In this document: positions 1 to 12,259 of the stretch, piece by piece
Numbering within the stretch: position 1 is the first letter of the stretch
Layout of the letters: the number at the start of each line of letters is the position of its first letter
NCBI GenBank assembly: GCA_022496805.1
Contig: CM040086.1
Coordinates: 10,914,501 to 10,978,500, forward strand
Length of the DNA stretch: 64,000 bases
Source: Pohlia nutans
Lineage: Eukaryota > Streptophyta > Bryopsida > Bryales > Mniaceae
Direction of reading: 5' to 3'
Notes under the pieces: generated by a model
Told to the model about the DNA's origin: nothing
Seen by the model: only the letters and a program-made list of their open reading frames with translations
Database searches by the model: none
Position numbers and translations under genes: made by a program

Positions 1-1632
1 TTTTTTGCTTTGTATGTTTAGCAGTCCCATTTTTTGGTAAAAATTCAGCTAATTTTAGCCCGTTTTGAGATCACTGGTGGGAACGGGCCCTTAAAGTCTT
101 TGGATTTAGAGTGTAGTCCCGGGCCCCAGCCAGGCAGCAGGATTGCGGGCCGGGTCACACGGGTTGCGGCGGTGGGGAATGGTCCCTCGTTCCGCCATTC
201 CTGCGCTGCCTTTCACACGGAACCACGCGGCCCCAACACCCACTCCCTCCGTGTCGCCCTCCTGAACCCTCACAGGGCCCTGCATACTTCCCTCTTCCCC
301 GCCTTCACTGCCTTAGGGTTTCACTCTCGCATCAGCTCCTTCCTTGCCTCGGCGCTTCGCTTCCCACGTCGCCTTCGTCCCTCCCTCTCGGTACGTTGTT
401 CCTTCACACTCCCCGCTGGAGTCGGTGCCATGGTCGGTGCGCGTTCCTTGCTGCAGGCGGGGTGCTTTTCTCTTTTTATTTATTTTCATTGTGAATTTGG
501 AAGCCAGGCAGGAGTACAAGTTTTTGCGTTCCACGATTCTTAAATTTTTTTATTGTGAAATCGGAAGGGAAGAGTGTAAGTTTCTGTTTTTTTTCGAGCG
601 TTTTGAGCTTCGGTTTCGGGTCGGTCGGTCGGTGATCTCAGCCAACTGAACTGTTCTAGAACTGGATGCGATTGATTTTGTTTCGTTTTTTTTCCTTTGA
701 GAGATGCCGGTAGGTTTTTGTGATTCTCTGCATCTTGGTGTATACTCGGAGTCGGCAAACTATTCCCTCGTGGGAGAATATTCCTCGGGCAGATCGTGGC
801 TTGCGACCAAATCTATGGTTGTTTATGACAATTTAAAAATGAATTAGGGTACTTTGGAAAGGTTTCTGAGTTTTGATAGGATTTGGAACGTGTCAGGTTT
901 TGAGTTCGAGGGGCTTGGTGAATTTCTGGGGGGTGGGTGGGGGGTGTTTGAGCGCTTATTTTAGAACTGGGCCGCATTTTGAGGAAGTTCTTGTTGCGGT
1001 GGGCAGTCTATTTCATGAGTAGTTTGCAAATTGCGAACGAACTACAGGATTTTGTGGAAGGAAGGGCTTTTTTATTTTTATTTTTTTAACCCAATGACTA
1101 TGGAAGGGTTTAGTGCTGATGTTCCTGACAGGATCGAATATAGGTCATCTCAACTCTCGTTGATAATGGTTGCCTCGTGCGTTATTTGGAGTATGCCTAG
1201 TTTGCCTGGTTGGAACTTGGAACCGGTTAGTAAACAGGGTAGTATATGTGTATGACTTGTGCAAGAAACTTTCTGTGATCGCTTTATAGGTTAGGGTTTT
1301 GATATGCTTCTGAGTTAAATATATTTTCTGTTTCTATGTGAAAGTCAATTCAACCCTGGTGATGATGGCAATGGAGAGATGTGTTTTAAGATGTTAATTA
1401 AACACGCAGATGTGAACTTTTGAATAGTTCTTGAGTGTGATTTGTGTATTGACTGTGTGGAGTGTGTTTTTTTTTTTTTTTTTTCCAGGCTTGACTTGAG
1501 GAGCATAGCGAGTTCAATTGTGAGCACCAATGGAGAAGAGAGCTCCTAAGTATTCAGCTTGAAGAGATGTCAAGACGGAAAAGGTGGATTTAACCTATTG
1601 AGCCCCTGTTTGGGGAGGCTTTTGCCTCAGCC
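1..1632 (+). other. Upstream and probable 5' leader region of the ceramidase gene
   Basis: No protein gene is seen here. A likely leader intron runs from a donor near 390 (CTCG|GTACGT) to a strong acceptor at about 1487, preceded by a long T tract (16-18 T). The short leader exon after it leads to the ATG at 1633. Bases about 15-60 are an inverted copy of a repeat at about 37735-37782. The GC-rich stretch at about 110-400 could hold the promoter and first leader exon. Leader structure is inferred from splice signals only. Confidence 0.5.
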
Positions 1633-2558
1633 ATGACACCGTCAGAAGGCTATTGGGGTCCAATCACTGCGAGCACTCAATGGTGTGAGAAGAATTATGA
1701 GGTCACACCTTTTGTCGCTGAGTTTTACAACACTATATCCAATGTCCCTGGTATTATTCTTGCGCTGATAGGTCTATATTACGCTATCAGCCAAAAATTT
1801 GAGCGGCGTTTTAGCGTTCTTCACTTGTCTACGATAGCGCTGAGTATTGGCAGCAGTCTCTTCCACGCCACACTTAAATATGCGTAAGTACTCACGTCCT
1901 TGCTGTAAGTTCCCTGACGATGCTTAGTTCAATTGCTAGGAATGTTGATTTGAGCTAAATTTATAAAATATAGAGCTAAATAATATATATATCTGATTAG
2001 TGGCTGCTTTGTTTTGTTTGCATGCATGACAGGCAACAGCAAAGTGATGAGACTCCTATGGTATGGGTGATGCTCCTCTACATATACGTTCTTTATTCTC
2101 CGGATTGGCACTACCGGAGCACAATGCCTACAGCCCTGTTCCTGTATGGAACTATCTTCGCTATTATGCACTCGCAGCTTAGGTTTGTTGTGGGATTCCA
2201 ACTGCATTTCGTCTTGCTGGCGGTGCTGTGCCTCCCAAGGATGTACAAGTATTACATCCACACAACAGATCCAGTAGTGAGGAAACTAGCTCACCGCTAC
2301 ATTTTGTTTCTTGTTGTGGGCGGTACGTGCTGGCTGGCGGATCGGCATTTATGCAACCAGATTTCTAAACTTCGGGTTAATCCTCAAGGTCATGCAGTGT
2401 GGCATGTGTTGATGGGGTTCAACTCATATCTTGGCAATACATTTTTACAGTATTGCCGAGCCCAGCAGCTCAACTGGAACCCGAAGCTGGAGTACTTGTT
2501 GGGGGTTTTGCCTTTCGTGAAGGTTCAGAAGAACGATACGGAACGCAAGGAGCAGTAG
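1633..2558 (+). CDS. ACER: Alkaline ceramidase (ACER/YPC1 family)
   Basis: Integral membrane hydrolase that splits ceramide into a sphingoid base and a fatty acid, expected in the ER or Golgi. Two exons, 1633-1883 and 2033-2558 (intron GTAAGT...ACAG), give 258 residues, the usual family length. About seven hydrophobic segments are visible. The catalytic set of the family is present: His78, His204 and His208 as zinc ligands (SSLFH, GHAVWH), Ser74 and Asp89 (QQQSDETPM). The N-terminal calcium-site motif WCEKNY...AEF is kept, but Gln16 stands where animal ACER3 has an Asp ligand. The C-terminal motif LGVLPFVKV is typical of plant members. The start is the first ATG after the inferred leader intron and lies just before the conserved GYWGP motif. 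Neighbouring genes are unrelated in function. Confidence 0.95.
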
Positions 2559-3716
2559 GCCGATTAAACACGTTCTCAGTCAAAGCCTTCGTGAGCCTAT
2601 GTGGTTCCTAGAAGTCAATGTATTAAAAGCCAACCTTTGTAATGTATCGTTTGTTCTTTTAGGTTCTGTTTCTTTGGCTGGCAACATTGGTACGAATGGC
2701 ATTATTGGCGAGGAGCCATTGGTTTTGTAATTTAGTGGGGATCCGGTGGGTAATAATACCAAGGTTTGCTAGGAGGGCAAAAACTCAGTAACGGCAGGTG
2801 CTCTTGGTTCTGAGCTTCCTGTCCCTTGAGTTAAGTGTGAGCTCAAGCCCTCAATTTTCACAGTCCTCGGAGAGTTCGAATTTGGGAGTCGACGAACTTG
2901 AACGTTCCAGAATCTACTCAGAGTAATGAAATAAGGTGATTAGTATGGCACACTGTAGAGGTATGTATTAGAAGCCATCTTTTGTGGATACTGGCAACAT
3001 TGTCACACTGGTTGTTAGCTTTGATGTTTTCCCGTCGTCAGTTTATCTTATTAAACATTTTGTACATACAATGTATATTGGTTGCGCTGAAAGTTTCTGA
3101 TTTTTTTTAGTTTTCGAGTGACCGAGCTGTCACTGAGTACCAAATACAGCAATTTGTTTCCTTGTCTTTTACCAAAGCTAACTTACTCATCACGTATCTA
3201 CAATCTTAACGGGGTTTTTAACATCATTAATGCTGCAGCAAAAGAATGCTTGACCAGCCTACCAAAACCATGACCACAACGCTCGCATGAGTCGAGGTTG
3301 CAGAGATCTATGTACGTTTTCATTCAAACATTTCTGCATGCTCTACCTACCAGCATGCATTCTATACCCAATTGCAACCATGACCCAAAAGCGATCCCTA
3401 CTTAAAAAGTAGAAAACGATGTACACAGCTTGAACATAGATACACTTAAAGTCAAAACATTAAAGTTTATTCACGTAGAATCCAAAAACTACATGGTAAA
3501 AGCCTCTTAAAAAATCCAATAGCCATGCGCATTTGGAGCATAACAGGTGTACATACCATAGACCATGTTCTTTTTGTGCCGCTCTCAAAACTCCAAGAGT
3601 ACTGTTGTGAAGAAGGCTAGCATGTGAGCGACGATCATGCTTGTTCTTTATGAATTCTGTGCAGACTTGTAACCCATTTCTGGAGTGAAAGTTGGAAGCA
3701 ATTCATTGTGGGCAAG
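2559..3716. other. Intergenic region between ceramidase and GT34 genes
   Basis: Holds the ceramidase 3' UTR (from 2559) and the GT34 promoter and leader (before 3717). No other coding sequence, RNA gene or clear transposon end was recognised. Confidence 0.5.
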
Positions 3717-6512
3717 ATGACGGGGAAGAGTAGAAGCTCGATGCAATACATTTGCATCTACATCACAGTCTGCGGTGTGACATCCTTGCTATTCTTATAC
3801 GGCACCATGGAGCACATGAATAATGTTGCCAAATCTGAAGGCTCAGGTTCTTCGGCGACCTTGATGGGGCCTGAGCCCATGGACAGCCACTTGCAGGCCA
3901 TCGACGCAAAGATGCAGCTGGTGCTGCAAAACGCATCCGTGCCCAGTTTTGGCCCCCGGATGACAGACTGGGACAAGAGACAACCCCCCAACCGACATAA
4001 CAAAATGCTGCTCGTGTCAAGCTCCCATCCTAAGGAATGCGAGAATGCGCATGGCGACCACGCCCTGCTCATGTCCCTGAAGAACAAGGTAAAGCAAATT
4101 CGCAAAGATTCGTTGGTACAAAACTTGAATCTAGACCTCTCTCGGTAGAGTTATCTGTAAAGGCAGCCCCTCTATCTTGTTTTCTATGCTCTGTTTACTA
4201 TCTAAATCTAAATTTATTTCGTGTTAATTAGTTGCAAGCTTGGCATGAACAATTCACTTGGTTCCCTTTTGGTGTGGAGGATCATGATCTTTGTGATGAG
4301 CGAACATGAACGGAACTCATGAATATATAGTGCAGGCTAGCCTTGGGGGAGTTTATGTTGCATTGAGGTGAAAATGAGGTTAATGTGCCAGCTGGTCCTT
4401 TGTTTTAGACACAACATGATTAGAACTAGTTGTAGCAGCCTTTGAGAGTGGAGGGATTCTGCAAGAAAGTACACCTTGAATTTTCAAAAACTTTCCTCTT
4501 TGGGCTGACTTTACGGATAACTCTAGTTTCTAAACACAACATTATTAATTAACCCATGTAGTGTGTAGCTTGCTGGCCTGAGGTAGGCATTTGCTGTGGC
4601 TGGGAGAGCTTTGTGACTTTGTTATGAGGGGAGAAAGAGCACTTGCGGATCTCATTTGCAAACCGGACTATATATGTGACTGTGCGTTAGGTGGATTACT
4701 GTCGTCTCCACGGGCTGGAGCTTTACTACAACATGGACCAGCTGGAGGAGAAGATGGACAAATGGTGGGCGAAGCAGTTCGTGATCCACATGCTCATGCG
4801 TGCTCGCCCGGACGTGGAGTGGATTCTGTGGATGGACAGCGACGCCGTGTTCACCAACATGACTTTCCAGTTCCCGCTGGACAAGTACAAGGATTACAAT
4901 ATGGTGTTGCAAGGCTATGACGACATGTTGTTCAAGGACAAGAACTGGTTGGGCCTCAACGCGGGTCAGAAAAATATTCATCTTCACCCTTCCTTTGCAC
5001 CGTATCTATAAAAACAATCTGACTTGTAGATTGATAGGACTGATCGAATGTACTGTACATAGACCTTGCACCTTGGAATTAGAATGAGTAAGAAAAGGCC
5101 TCATGGGTGCAAATAAGAAATTCAAGATTGGTAGCACCCAATGCGAGATTTAAACTTGGATCCTGAATCAAAAATTACCGTTTGAGAATCGGTAAGGTCT
5201 AAACAAAGGAAACACAAGATTGGTAACTTAATAGCATGAACTCGAGTCATTACGGTCCACATTATTTAGATTGGGGTCCTAGTAAGTACGTTGAAATTAT
5301 TATAGAATCACCATTTGAGAATTACGATTTAGGGTGAAATATAAGCAAGAAAGCTTCACGTGTACATACCCGTATGTGTATTGATAAAGAAAGCAGGAAA
5401 CATAACGAGAGATTCATGAACTTTTGACAACTACCCATTCCAATTCTTGGATTGGATTCATGATGAAGTTTTATCATCATTCTGCAAGTTAGAGAATGTT
5501 ATGAATTCTTCATGATGGATTTGCTGGTACGAATTGACAGGAGTCATTCTTCTTCGTAATTGCCAGTGGTCCATCGACCTGCTCCATGAATGGGTGCGCT
5601 TCAGTCCCAAAGGCAAGGTCCGAGAAGCGGCCGGAGCATTACTCACCGAAGCATTTCCTGACAGAGGCGCCGTTCTCACCGAGGCGGATGACCAGTGCTG
5701 CTTAGTGTACCTGCTTCTCACTCAAAGGTCGACACATACACACACACACACCAATTGTTGCAATTGCATTGGCTTTGCTTCTGCCCTAAAAACCCCATGT
5801 ATACAAAACTATTCCGTCCTAGATACTCCCTCCGTCCCAAAGTTCTTGTCATACAAATTTGTTTGGTATTTCTTTGAGCCAATTTCATTGATCATATTGT
5901 AAGAAACATGATTAAAAAAGGTTCCAAATTATGTCACTAGAATGATTGAAGAGCATTGCATGTGTTCATTGCAACCTAAATAAAATTAGCCACAGGGAAG
6001 TATTTTTTTGACCTACCTAAAAAAGCACTTTCAAATATGACTTTCAAGCATGACAATAACTTTGGGACGGAGGGAGTATACGTTTAGTGTAAGTATACGT
6101 CAATATTTTCAGCTCTAGATATGTTTATTGTATGTATGCTTTGTAGGGCAATGTTAAAATTAATATCCCGCCTTTTGCACTCAGGTATACTGTCACAAAT
6201 TTGACATAGTGCACCTGCAGGTCGCGGTGGGCGCCCAAAGTGTACCTGGAGCATTCGTACCATTTGCAGGGCTTTTTCGAGATCATGACGATGGCGCCCA
6301 ACACGTTTCCCGGGATGGGAGTGTCGTGGTGGCCGTTTGTCTCGCACTTCACGGGCTGCCAGTTCTGTTGCGGCCTGGCCAACACCATGTACGACGTGGA
6401 GAATTGCCATCGCTACCTGGAGCGTGCTTACAAAGTGGCCAACAACCAAGTCTTGCAGGCCAACGGCTACACTTATGTGTCCCTGCAGAACTCCATCGTC
6501 AAGCCCATCTGA
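3717..6512 (+). CDS. XXT: GT34 glycosyltransferase, xyloglucan 6-xylosyltransferase-like
   Basis: Probable Golgi type II enzyme of family GT34, which in plants adds xylose from UDP-xylose to the glucan backbone of xyloglucan (the related GMGT branch makes galactomannan). Exons 3717-4088, 4691-4964, 5541-5727 and 6221-6512 join in frame to 374 residues. One membrane anchor lies at about residues 10-29, followed by a short stem. The metal- and nucleotide-binding DxD is Asp173-Ser-Asp175 (WMDSDAVF). Family motifs follow: LLRNCQWSIDLL, SPKGKVREAAG, EADDQ, KVYLEHSYHLQGF, WPFVSHFTGCQ and NNQVLQANGYTY. The SPKGKVREAAG stretch favours the XXT branch over GMGT. The protein is shorter than angiosperm XXTs (about 460) because of a short stem. 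The first in-frame ATG was chosen; a second at codon 9 would shorten the tail before the anchor. Intron 3 carries a Stowaway MITE. Substrate is inferred. Confidence 0.9.
5826..6076. mobile_element. Stowaway (Tc1/mariner) MITE in GT34 intron 3
   Basis: A 251-bp non-autonomous element flanked by TA (5824-5825 and 6077-6078). Terminal inverted repeats begin CTCCCTCCGTCCCAAAGTT and pair over about 27 bases with one mismatch. This is the classic plant Stowaway end sequence. No coding capacity. Confidence 0.95.
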
Positions 6513-8390
6513 TCAATATATAAACACCAGATTAGATTGGCTTCTGAATCAATCAGCTGTTTCGTTTTCTTTTTTGCTAGCTTGTAAGTACTGTTGAGAC
6601 AAGATGCTAAAATCGTTATGGATCTCATCTCATCTCTTCCAAACCAGACTCGGTTCACCTTCAATTAGCAAGCATGACTTTGGCTAAATGCCTATGGCCA
6701 CTCATCTTTGAATGGAAATGAGGTTGTAAACCTAGTATAGTAGTTTTCAACCTCTCACTTTGAAATTGCACGTCTTTCAAACTGAATTCATATCCAGTAA
6801 CTGAAGACCTAGGCCGTATCATCTATTCGGTGGCTTCTGAGGTAAACCTGGCAATTACATATGATATCTTGTCCGGCCAAGTACTCAAGGAAGCATTGAA
6901 CTCGTCGAATTTGAAAGATCCAACTCTTTATTGGGACATTCAGTCATACAATTTAAATGAGGCGACTATGAAAAAGAATACTGTATCATTCAATGTCCGG
7001 TTTCATGTGATTGGGTTGGGTAGGGGCCGCGCGAACGCGAGCCCCAGCTGCCACAAATTATGACGTGTATGCCTCCCGTAGGAAGATACTACAGTCACCC
7101 GGCCCGGAGTGCAATGGGGCGGGCAAACTCTAGGCCATCCACCTTCCGGATCATGGATTGACCCCGCCCAGGTAAGTGGAGGGAGTTGCGCACTCTGGGC
7201 TACTTATATGGCTGGGTCATCCCATGATCCACCACACGATATGGGACATCTCCCGAGAATGATCTCCATAACATCCATTGTTGTTCCAGTGGATCACAAC
7301 CCAGTGCACACGGCAAAACTCAAAGAGATCCACACGAGCGACCAACAATATAGGGGATGAATCCCCACACACGTCTTAAAAACGACCATCAGAGATACAA
7401 TGGCATTGGTTGATCTTCGTATCTCCCTACACGTCATTGATCAAACATGAAATGCAATCGAGGCATGCAATAATCATTGCCGGTGTGGGATTGACGTTGC
7501 CATCGCTGCAGCTTTCCTTCACCATGATCCCTTCTAACCACAACACGCCGAGTTAGAATTTTGTGCCACATTAGAGTCAACCGAAAAGTCAGCTCAAAGA
7601 GGAAAGTTTTAGCAAACTCCTCTTGAACTCATATTGAAATATAAATAGAGCAAAAACTAGTTCATGATGAGTTGGGAGACAATCTAAAGCAAGCCACTGC
7701 CATTATTCTCCATACCTCGCACTGACTTCCACACCTCCTACCAAAGCTCCAAGTCCATGGTCCACAAGGGGACAAGTTATGACACGACACTAATCAACCC
7801 AAGTATAGCTCAAAAGAGAGGTTAGAAGGAGGGCGAAAAGGGATTGTAGATGGGCTACTTTTCGGTTAACTCTGTTAGTGAGTATCAGACGTAACTCAAA
7901 CTCAAGCCCAGCTTGAGTCGGAAGCTCAGCGTCACTGCCGTTTTGTTTTTCAGATTGATGGGCCCCGTGAGGGGCAGTCCAAAAAAAGTGGTATGCCGGT
8001 AAGTGTACCCAGCGCACGGTATTCTTTAGTAAAAGGCGAAAGAATAGTTCGCTCTGCGCTGAGCACCCGGCTGCGTGATTTGTAATAGATGAGTGCCCTG
8101 GTTCTTATCGAGGTAGAGTTTAAATGCGTGTAGCAACGCATATGGGATAATGAAGACCTGGACCTACCTCACCGCAAATTCGTTATGTGGCTGTTGTCTC
8201 ATATATGCCAGCGTGCACATACCTTCCTTCAGCTGGTGACCATGCGTGCACTAAGTGTGTAGGGGTTAAGGATCATTCATCACTGCAACTTTTCACTATT
8301 AGAGTAGGCCGGAGCACACCCTTCCAAAGTTGTGTACAGCGGTTTTTTGTGTCCTATTGTTCTGCGGTTTACCTTGAAATTGCATAATAA
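6513..8390. other. Gene-free region downstream of GT34
   Basis: No gene recognised. 6697-6775 is a partial copy of the foldback family found whole in the MON1 intron at about 35720-35949. 7020-7380 is more GC-rich and contains an imperfect inverted repeat (GGATCATGGATTGACCC near 7148, its complement near 7214-7230). It may be part of an unclassified repeat. Nothing else supported. Confidence 0.4.
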
Positions 8391-8800
8391 ATAGCCACTC
8401 ATTTTGAATGGAAATAGGGGTTGTAGACTTAGAGCATGCCTACCCATCCTTTCTCAGCAAATTTTGGATGAAAGTTTCCAAATTTGCAAGATATACCGAT
8501 GTCACAATAAACTCCTCTATTACAAGTTGTCATTATGATTAGCAAGTATGACAATGATTAATAGATTGGGGACTTGTATTGACAATCTAACATTTGTGCA
8601 ACAAGGTGAGATTCAACATTTATGGGTGGGGGAGGAACAAATTAACGGGATGAAAATATTCCCAGTAAATTCCAGAGAAGGGTGCGCATGCTCTTACCGT
8701 TGCAAATGTACAGTACAGTGGTTTAGAACCTACCACTTTGAAACTGCATAAAACATCCATACACGGTGATAACATTTTGATCTCAATTGGCTCTTGTAGG
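8391..8800. repeat. Foldback-family copy interrupted by a Tourist-like MITE
   Basis: The flanks of the MITE at 8432-8693 (8391-8431 and about 8697-8800) resemble the start and continuation of the left arm of the hairpin element at 35720-35949. Shared motifs are TTTGAATGGAAAT, then CCACTTTGAAA followed by TGCATAA. The MITE therefore seems to have inserted into an older copy of that family. Confidence 0.6.
8432..8693. mobile_element. PIF/Harbinger (Tourist-like) MITE
   Basis: A 262-bp element with inverted ends GAGCATGCCTACCC and GAGCATGCGCACCC, flanked on both sides by TTA (8429-8431 and 8694-8696). That 3-bp target duplication is the hallmark of PIF/Harbinger elements. No coding capacity. 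Confidence 0.85.
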
Positions 8801-8827
8801 ACCCAAAGTGATCTTTTGAGAGCTCTA

Positions 8828-11531
8828 CACTACTAGAACAATACACTGGGAGCTACAGCAAAAACGTAGCTAAATACACTACGCGGACACTATACGATAT
8901 CCTGTCAAAACGTAGTTTATTGTATAGTATAACGTAGCTAAAAAACTAGCTACGTTGGGGTGTAACGGTTGCTACGTCTTCAAACGCTTAGGGAACGCGT
9001 AGTTCTCATTGCTACCATGTTCCCAATAAAACCATTTTTGGTAGTTATGGGATACCCAGGATAAGGTGCCACGTGTCAGTGTATCTGTGTTTTGCTACAT
9101 CCTACCAAAAACATTTATTCACCGATGTGAAAGTAAATTTCCCTTGTTTACTGTGGGAAAAGATATGTGAATTATATTCCTATTTTTGGTCTTCACAATA
9201 AACTATATTTAGCTTCATTGAAAAGTAATTTGGTCACATTTCACCACAGTAAAATTCTGGTTCAGGCTAGCCATTGGTTCAGAGAAGCATGGGATGATTT
9301 TTAATAATGTTGATGACTCAATGGACGTGGAGAAAGGAATGCCGCGTGGAGGAATGGAGAAATGCCACCGATGCAGTACATTTTGATGGCCCATGCAGTA
9401 TATTTCGGTGGCCCATGCAGCCGCAGTTTTCCCGTAAAAATTCGCCCGTAGACCAAACCCTTACTATCTGATCTCTTCGACTCCCTCATTGCCATGTAAT
9501 TATAGCAAGCGAAGACCATAGCGATCTTCCGTAGCAGTGAAGAGAACAAAAAGAAAACGACTCTACAATCAATCTCCTTCTCATTAGCAGAAAAATGGAA
9601 CTCATGAACTCAATCATCAGTCAAACAAATGGCTATTGCAGCAACCAAGACTGTAACTAGTTTTCTCTAGGTAGCAGGCGAAGCCTGTAGCAATCTTCCG
9701 CAGCGCAGCCAGTTTGAAGAGAAAAAACGAAAGAATTCTACAATCAAACTGCTACTCATTAGCACCAAACAGGAATGAACTGAACCAACAAACCGAAATC
9801 ACGAATAACATTCTCGCATTCAGGGCTGATTTTTCACAAAGTTCTAGCCCGTCCACGTCCAAAAACCTTGAATTGAAAGGCAAAAAAAATTGCAACCCGT
9901 CCCAAAACCGGTGATTTTAAAATCAACCCGTCCATGGAGAGGTTGAAAAAAAAACAACCCGTCCCAAAACCGGTTGCAAATTGAAAATACCCGTCCCGTA
10001 ATGTTTAGGAAAAAAAAATTAAAATATTTTGAAAGTTTAGATGCTTTGATGCGCATTTCATGTGCAAATATTCCAGTTGAAAACATCAGTTGGAATGCAA
10101 TGATGCTTGTGTGGAGAAACATGAAGGATAGGAGAATTCATCCACTTGTTTGAAGGGTAAGTTCTTTTTTTTAATAAAATTTTGAATATGCTTATATAAA
10201 ATATTAATTATTCAATTTCTAAGTGTACCTTCAATTATAATCTTTGACATTGTGTTACAAAGGTTCTAAATATTGTAGTTGATGAATCATTGTGTGCAGG
10301 TGAATCGAGCTCTTGAAGATTGGTATTTTGATTAGGTATTAGTGGTTTGACTCCATTATGCTTACATTCACATGTCATATATGACATAATGTAATTGATA
10401 TTTGCACCATTTATTTTTTTGGGAAATTTTACCAAAAAAAAAATTATTTTTAGAACCCGTCCAAAGTGAATTTAACCCGTCCAAAAACCGGTTCATTTTT
10501 TTAGAACCCGTCCACTGGAAATGTTTTTTTTTTCTGAACATGTCCCTGGACATGTTAGGGACCTTGTGAAAAATCACCACTGCTCGCATTCGTCAATTTG
10601 AACATTTCTCCAGCATTTCTCCATTACATCTAAGAGGTTATAGCAAGGTCTACAGAAAAAGGACTAAACCAGACTAAAAACTCGAATCTGAAATATACAA
10701 CGCAACAGACAGATGGCTATGGCAGCAAAAGAGAAAGAAAGATTAAAACTCTAAAAATTCATTCTCTAGAAGCATTGATACCTACCTGGACAACGATCAA
10801 CGCTGTCGAGTTCGTAGTCCACTGCATGCTGCAAATGAAACTGCAAGTTCCGGAGATCCTCCACCAGGAACGGAAACCGATGGACTCATGGCACATTTTT
10901 TGAGGTTTTAGCAGAAAGCTGCACCGATCGTCCTAATTTTAAGGCTTCGAGAGGTGCACATGACGACGAGCGCCCATCCTAGTTGACAAAATCAAGAAAT
11001 CTATCACTGCGGAGGAATCTGAGTGCCGTCCAAATGCGAGTCTCGCTGCGAAGAAGACAAGGCTAGAGAACCAACTGGCAGAGACGTCACTATCGATTGA
11101 TCCAACCCATCGACGCCACGTCAGCCGCATTCGGCCTGCCAGCAAGGCAGAAATGAACCGATGGAACATTCATTCTATTTTGGACTATGGCGAGCAAGCT
11201 CAGGCAGAAATTAGAAGGCGGTGTCAAGATATTTTTTGAAATTATCTTCCCAAAATTACTGCATCTCCTTGACAACTTTACTGAATCTCACTATGCCCTT
11301 TATCTTCACTACTGAAAGTTCATAGGGATTCTCTATTACACATGGGAACGTGCGGTTCTAATGGTGACATCAAAAATAACGTAGCTTCTCGACACAAACG
11401 TAGCTGAAACGTTGCTTCAATGAAGTCGCCGTAGCTTCCGTCAACCCGACATCACAAAACAAGGGAAACGTAGCAAGTTCCTCCAAACTTAGTTTATCAA
11501 ACGTAGCTCCCAGTGTATTATTCTAGTAGTG
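8828..11531. mobile_element. Non-autonomous CACTA (En/Spm) element with a nested hAT element
   Basis: Inverted ends begin CACTACTAGAA and continue through CACTGGGAGCTAC at both termini. Many short ACGTAGC/GCTACGT motifs crowd the first and last 150-200 bases, the subterminal transposase-binding pattern of CACTA elements. Total length is 2704 bp, or about 1.93 kb without the nested element. No transposase coding is visible. The flanking triplets (CTA and TAA) do not match, so the 3-bp duplication is lost or the ends have drifted. An internal duplicated segment lies at about 9500-9600 and 9675-9790. Confidence 0.88.
9821..10582. mobile_element. Non-autonomous hAT element nested in the CACTA element
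   Basis: A 762-bp element with perfect 8-bp target duplications CTCGCATT (9813-9820 and 10583-10590). Inverted ends are CAGGGCTGATTTTTCACAA and CAGTGGTGATTTTTCACAA. Both termini start with CAG, as hAT ends do. Both halves hold repeated AACCCGTCC and AAAACCGG motifs, likely subterminal transposase-binding repeats. No coding capacity. Confidence 0.93.
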
Positions 11532-11534
11532 TAA

Positions 11535-11639
11535 AGGCGAGAAGCCGTGAGGAGAGAAATTTCAGCCAATGAGAAATTGGTCTTCTCGGTTTCTAGGCCT
11601 CCCATGGGGAGAAATTTCTCTCCTCACGGCTTCTCGCCT
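11535..11639. repeat. Perfect 29-bp inverted repeat (hairpin)
   Basis: Arms 11535-11563 and 11611-11639 are perfect complements (starting AGGCGAGAAGCCGTGAGGAG) around a 47-base loop. It begins 3 bases after the CACTA element ends. It may be the remnant of a small foldback element; a hairpin RNA source is possible but unproven. Confidence 0.9.
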
Positions 11640-11709
11640 CTAGTGTATAGAGGCCCTAATCTCCCGAATACGAAGAGAGAATCGTCTATCTCAACTAAGG
11701 CATTGTTAT

Positions 11710-11902
11710 CACTAGTAGGAAATGTGCCTTTTTTCACTTACTATAAATGAAAGAAGAATGAAACCGCACCAGGCACATGGGTTGCGTTGATGCTGGTGAG
11801 TGGTTTTGGTCACAAGAAGAGAAAAATTTAGACACAATATTCTGTCAATGTTCGCTGTTTTCACAAAGTAGGGAATGAAAAACGACAATTCTGCTACTAG
11901 TG
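11710..11902. mobile_element. CACTA-type MITE, copy 1
   Basis: A 193-bp element with ends CACTAGTAG...CTACTAGTG and a perfect 3-bp target duplication TAT (11707-11709, 11903-11905). It is about 80 percent alike, in inverse orientation, to the copy just upstream of the peroxidase gene at 15616-15807. Its ends differ from those of the large CACTA element, so it is a separate family. Confidence 0.88.
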
Positions 11903-12259
11903 TATGTTGACGTGCTCATTATGTTTGCAGAAGAGAATTGTTGGCAATCGAGTTGATTGGGGCTGGTGAAGTGGAAAATAAAGAACGAATTCCACAATCT
12001 GATGATTTCTGCACATCTGTGGGTTGCGTAGACTAAAGGGTCAAGAGGATGTGGGTCGGGTAATGAGTGCATGTGCAGCGAGGGAAAGGCATTGAAGTCA
12101 TCGTTGTACAAACCGTTCTGACAGGGGACAAGAGAGACGTATAAAAAAGTGTGTCAGGAGTGCATCTGATTCCTGGCAATCACACTGCTCGCTCCACTCG
12201 AGAGCTCAATGCCAGAAGTGAGGCTGCAGGGATTAAGAGAACCTCGCACTGACACGTTT

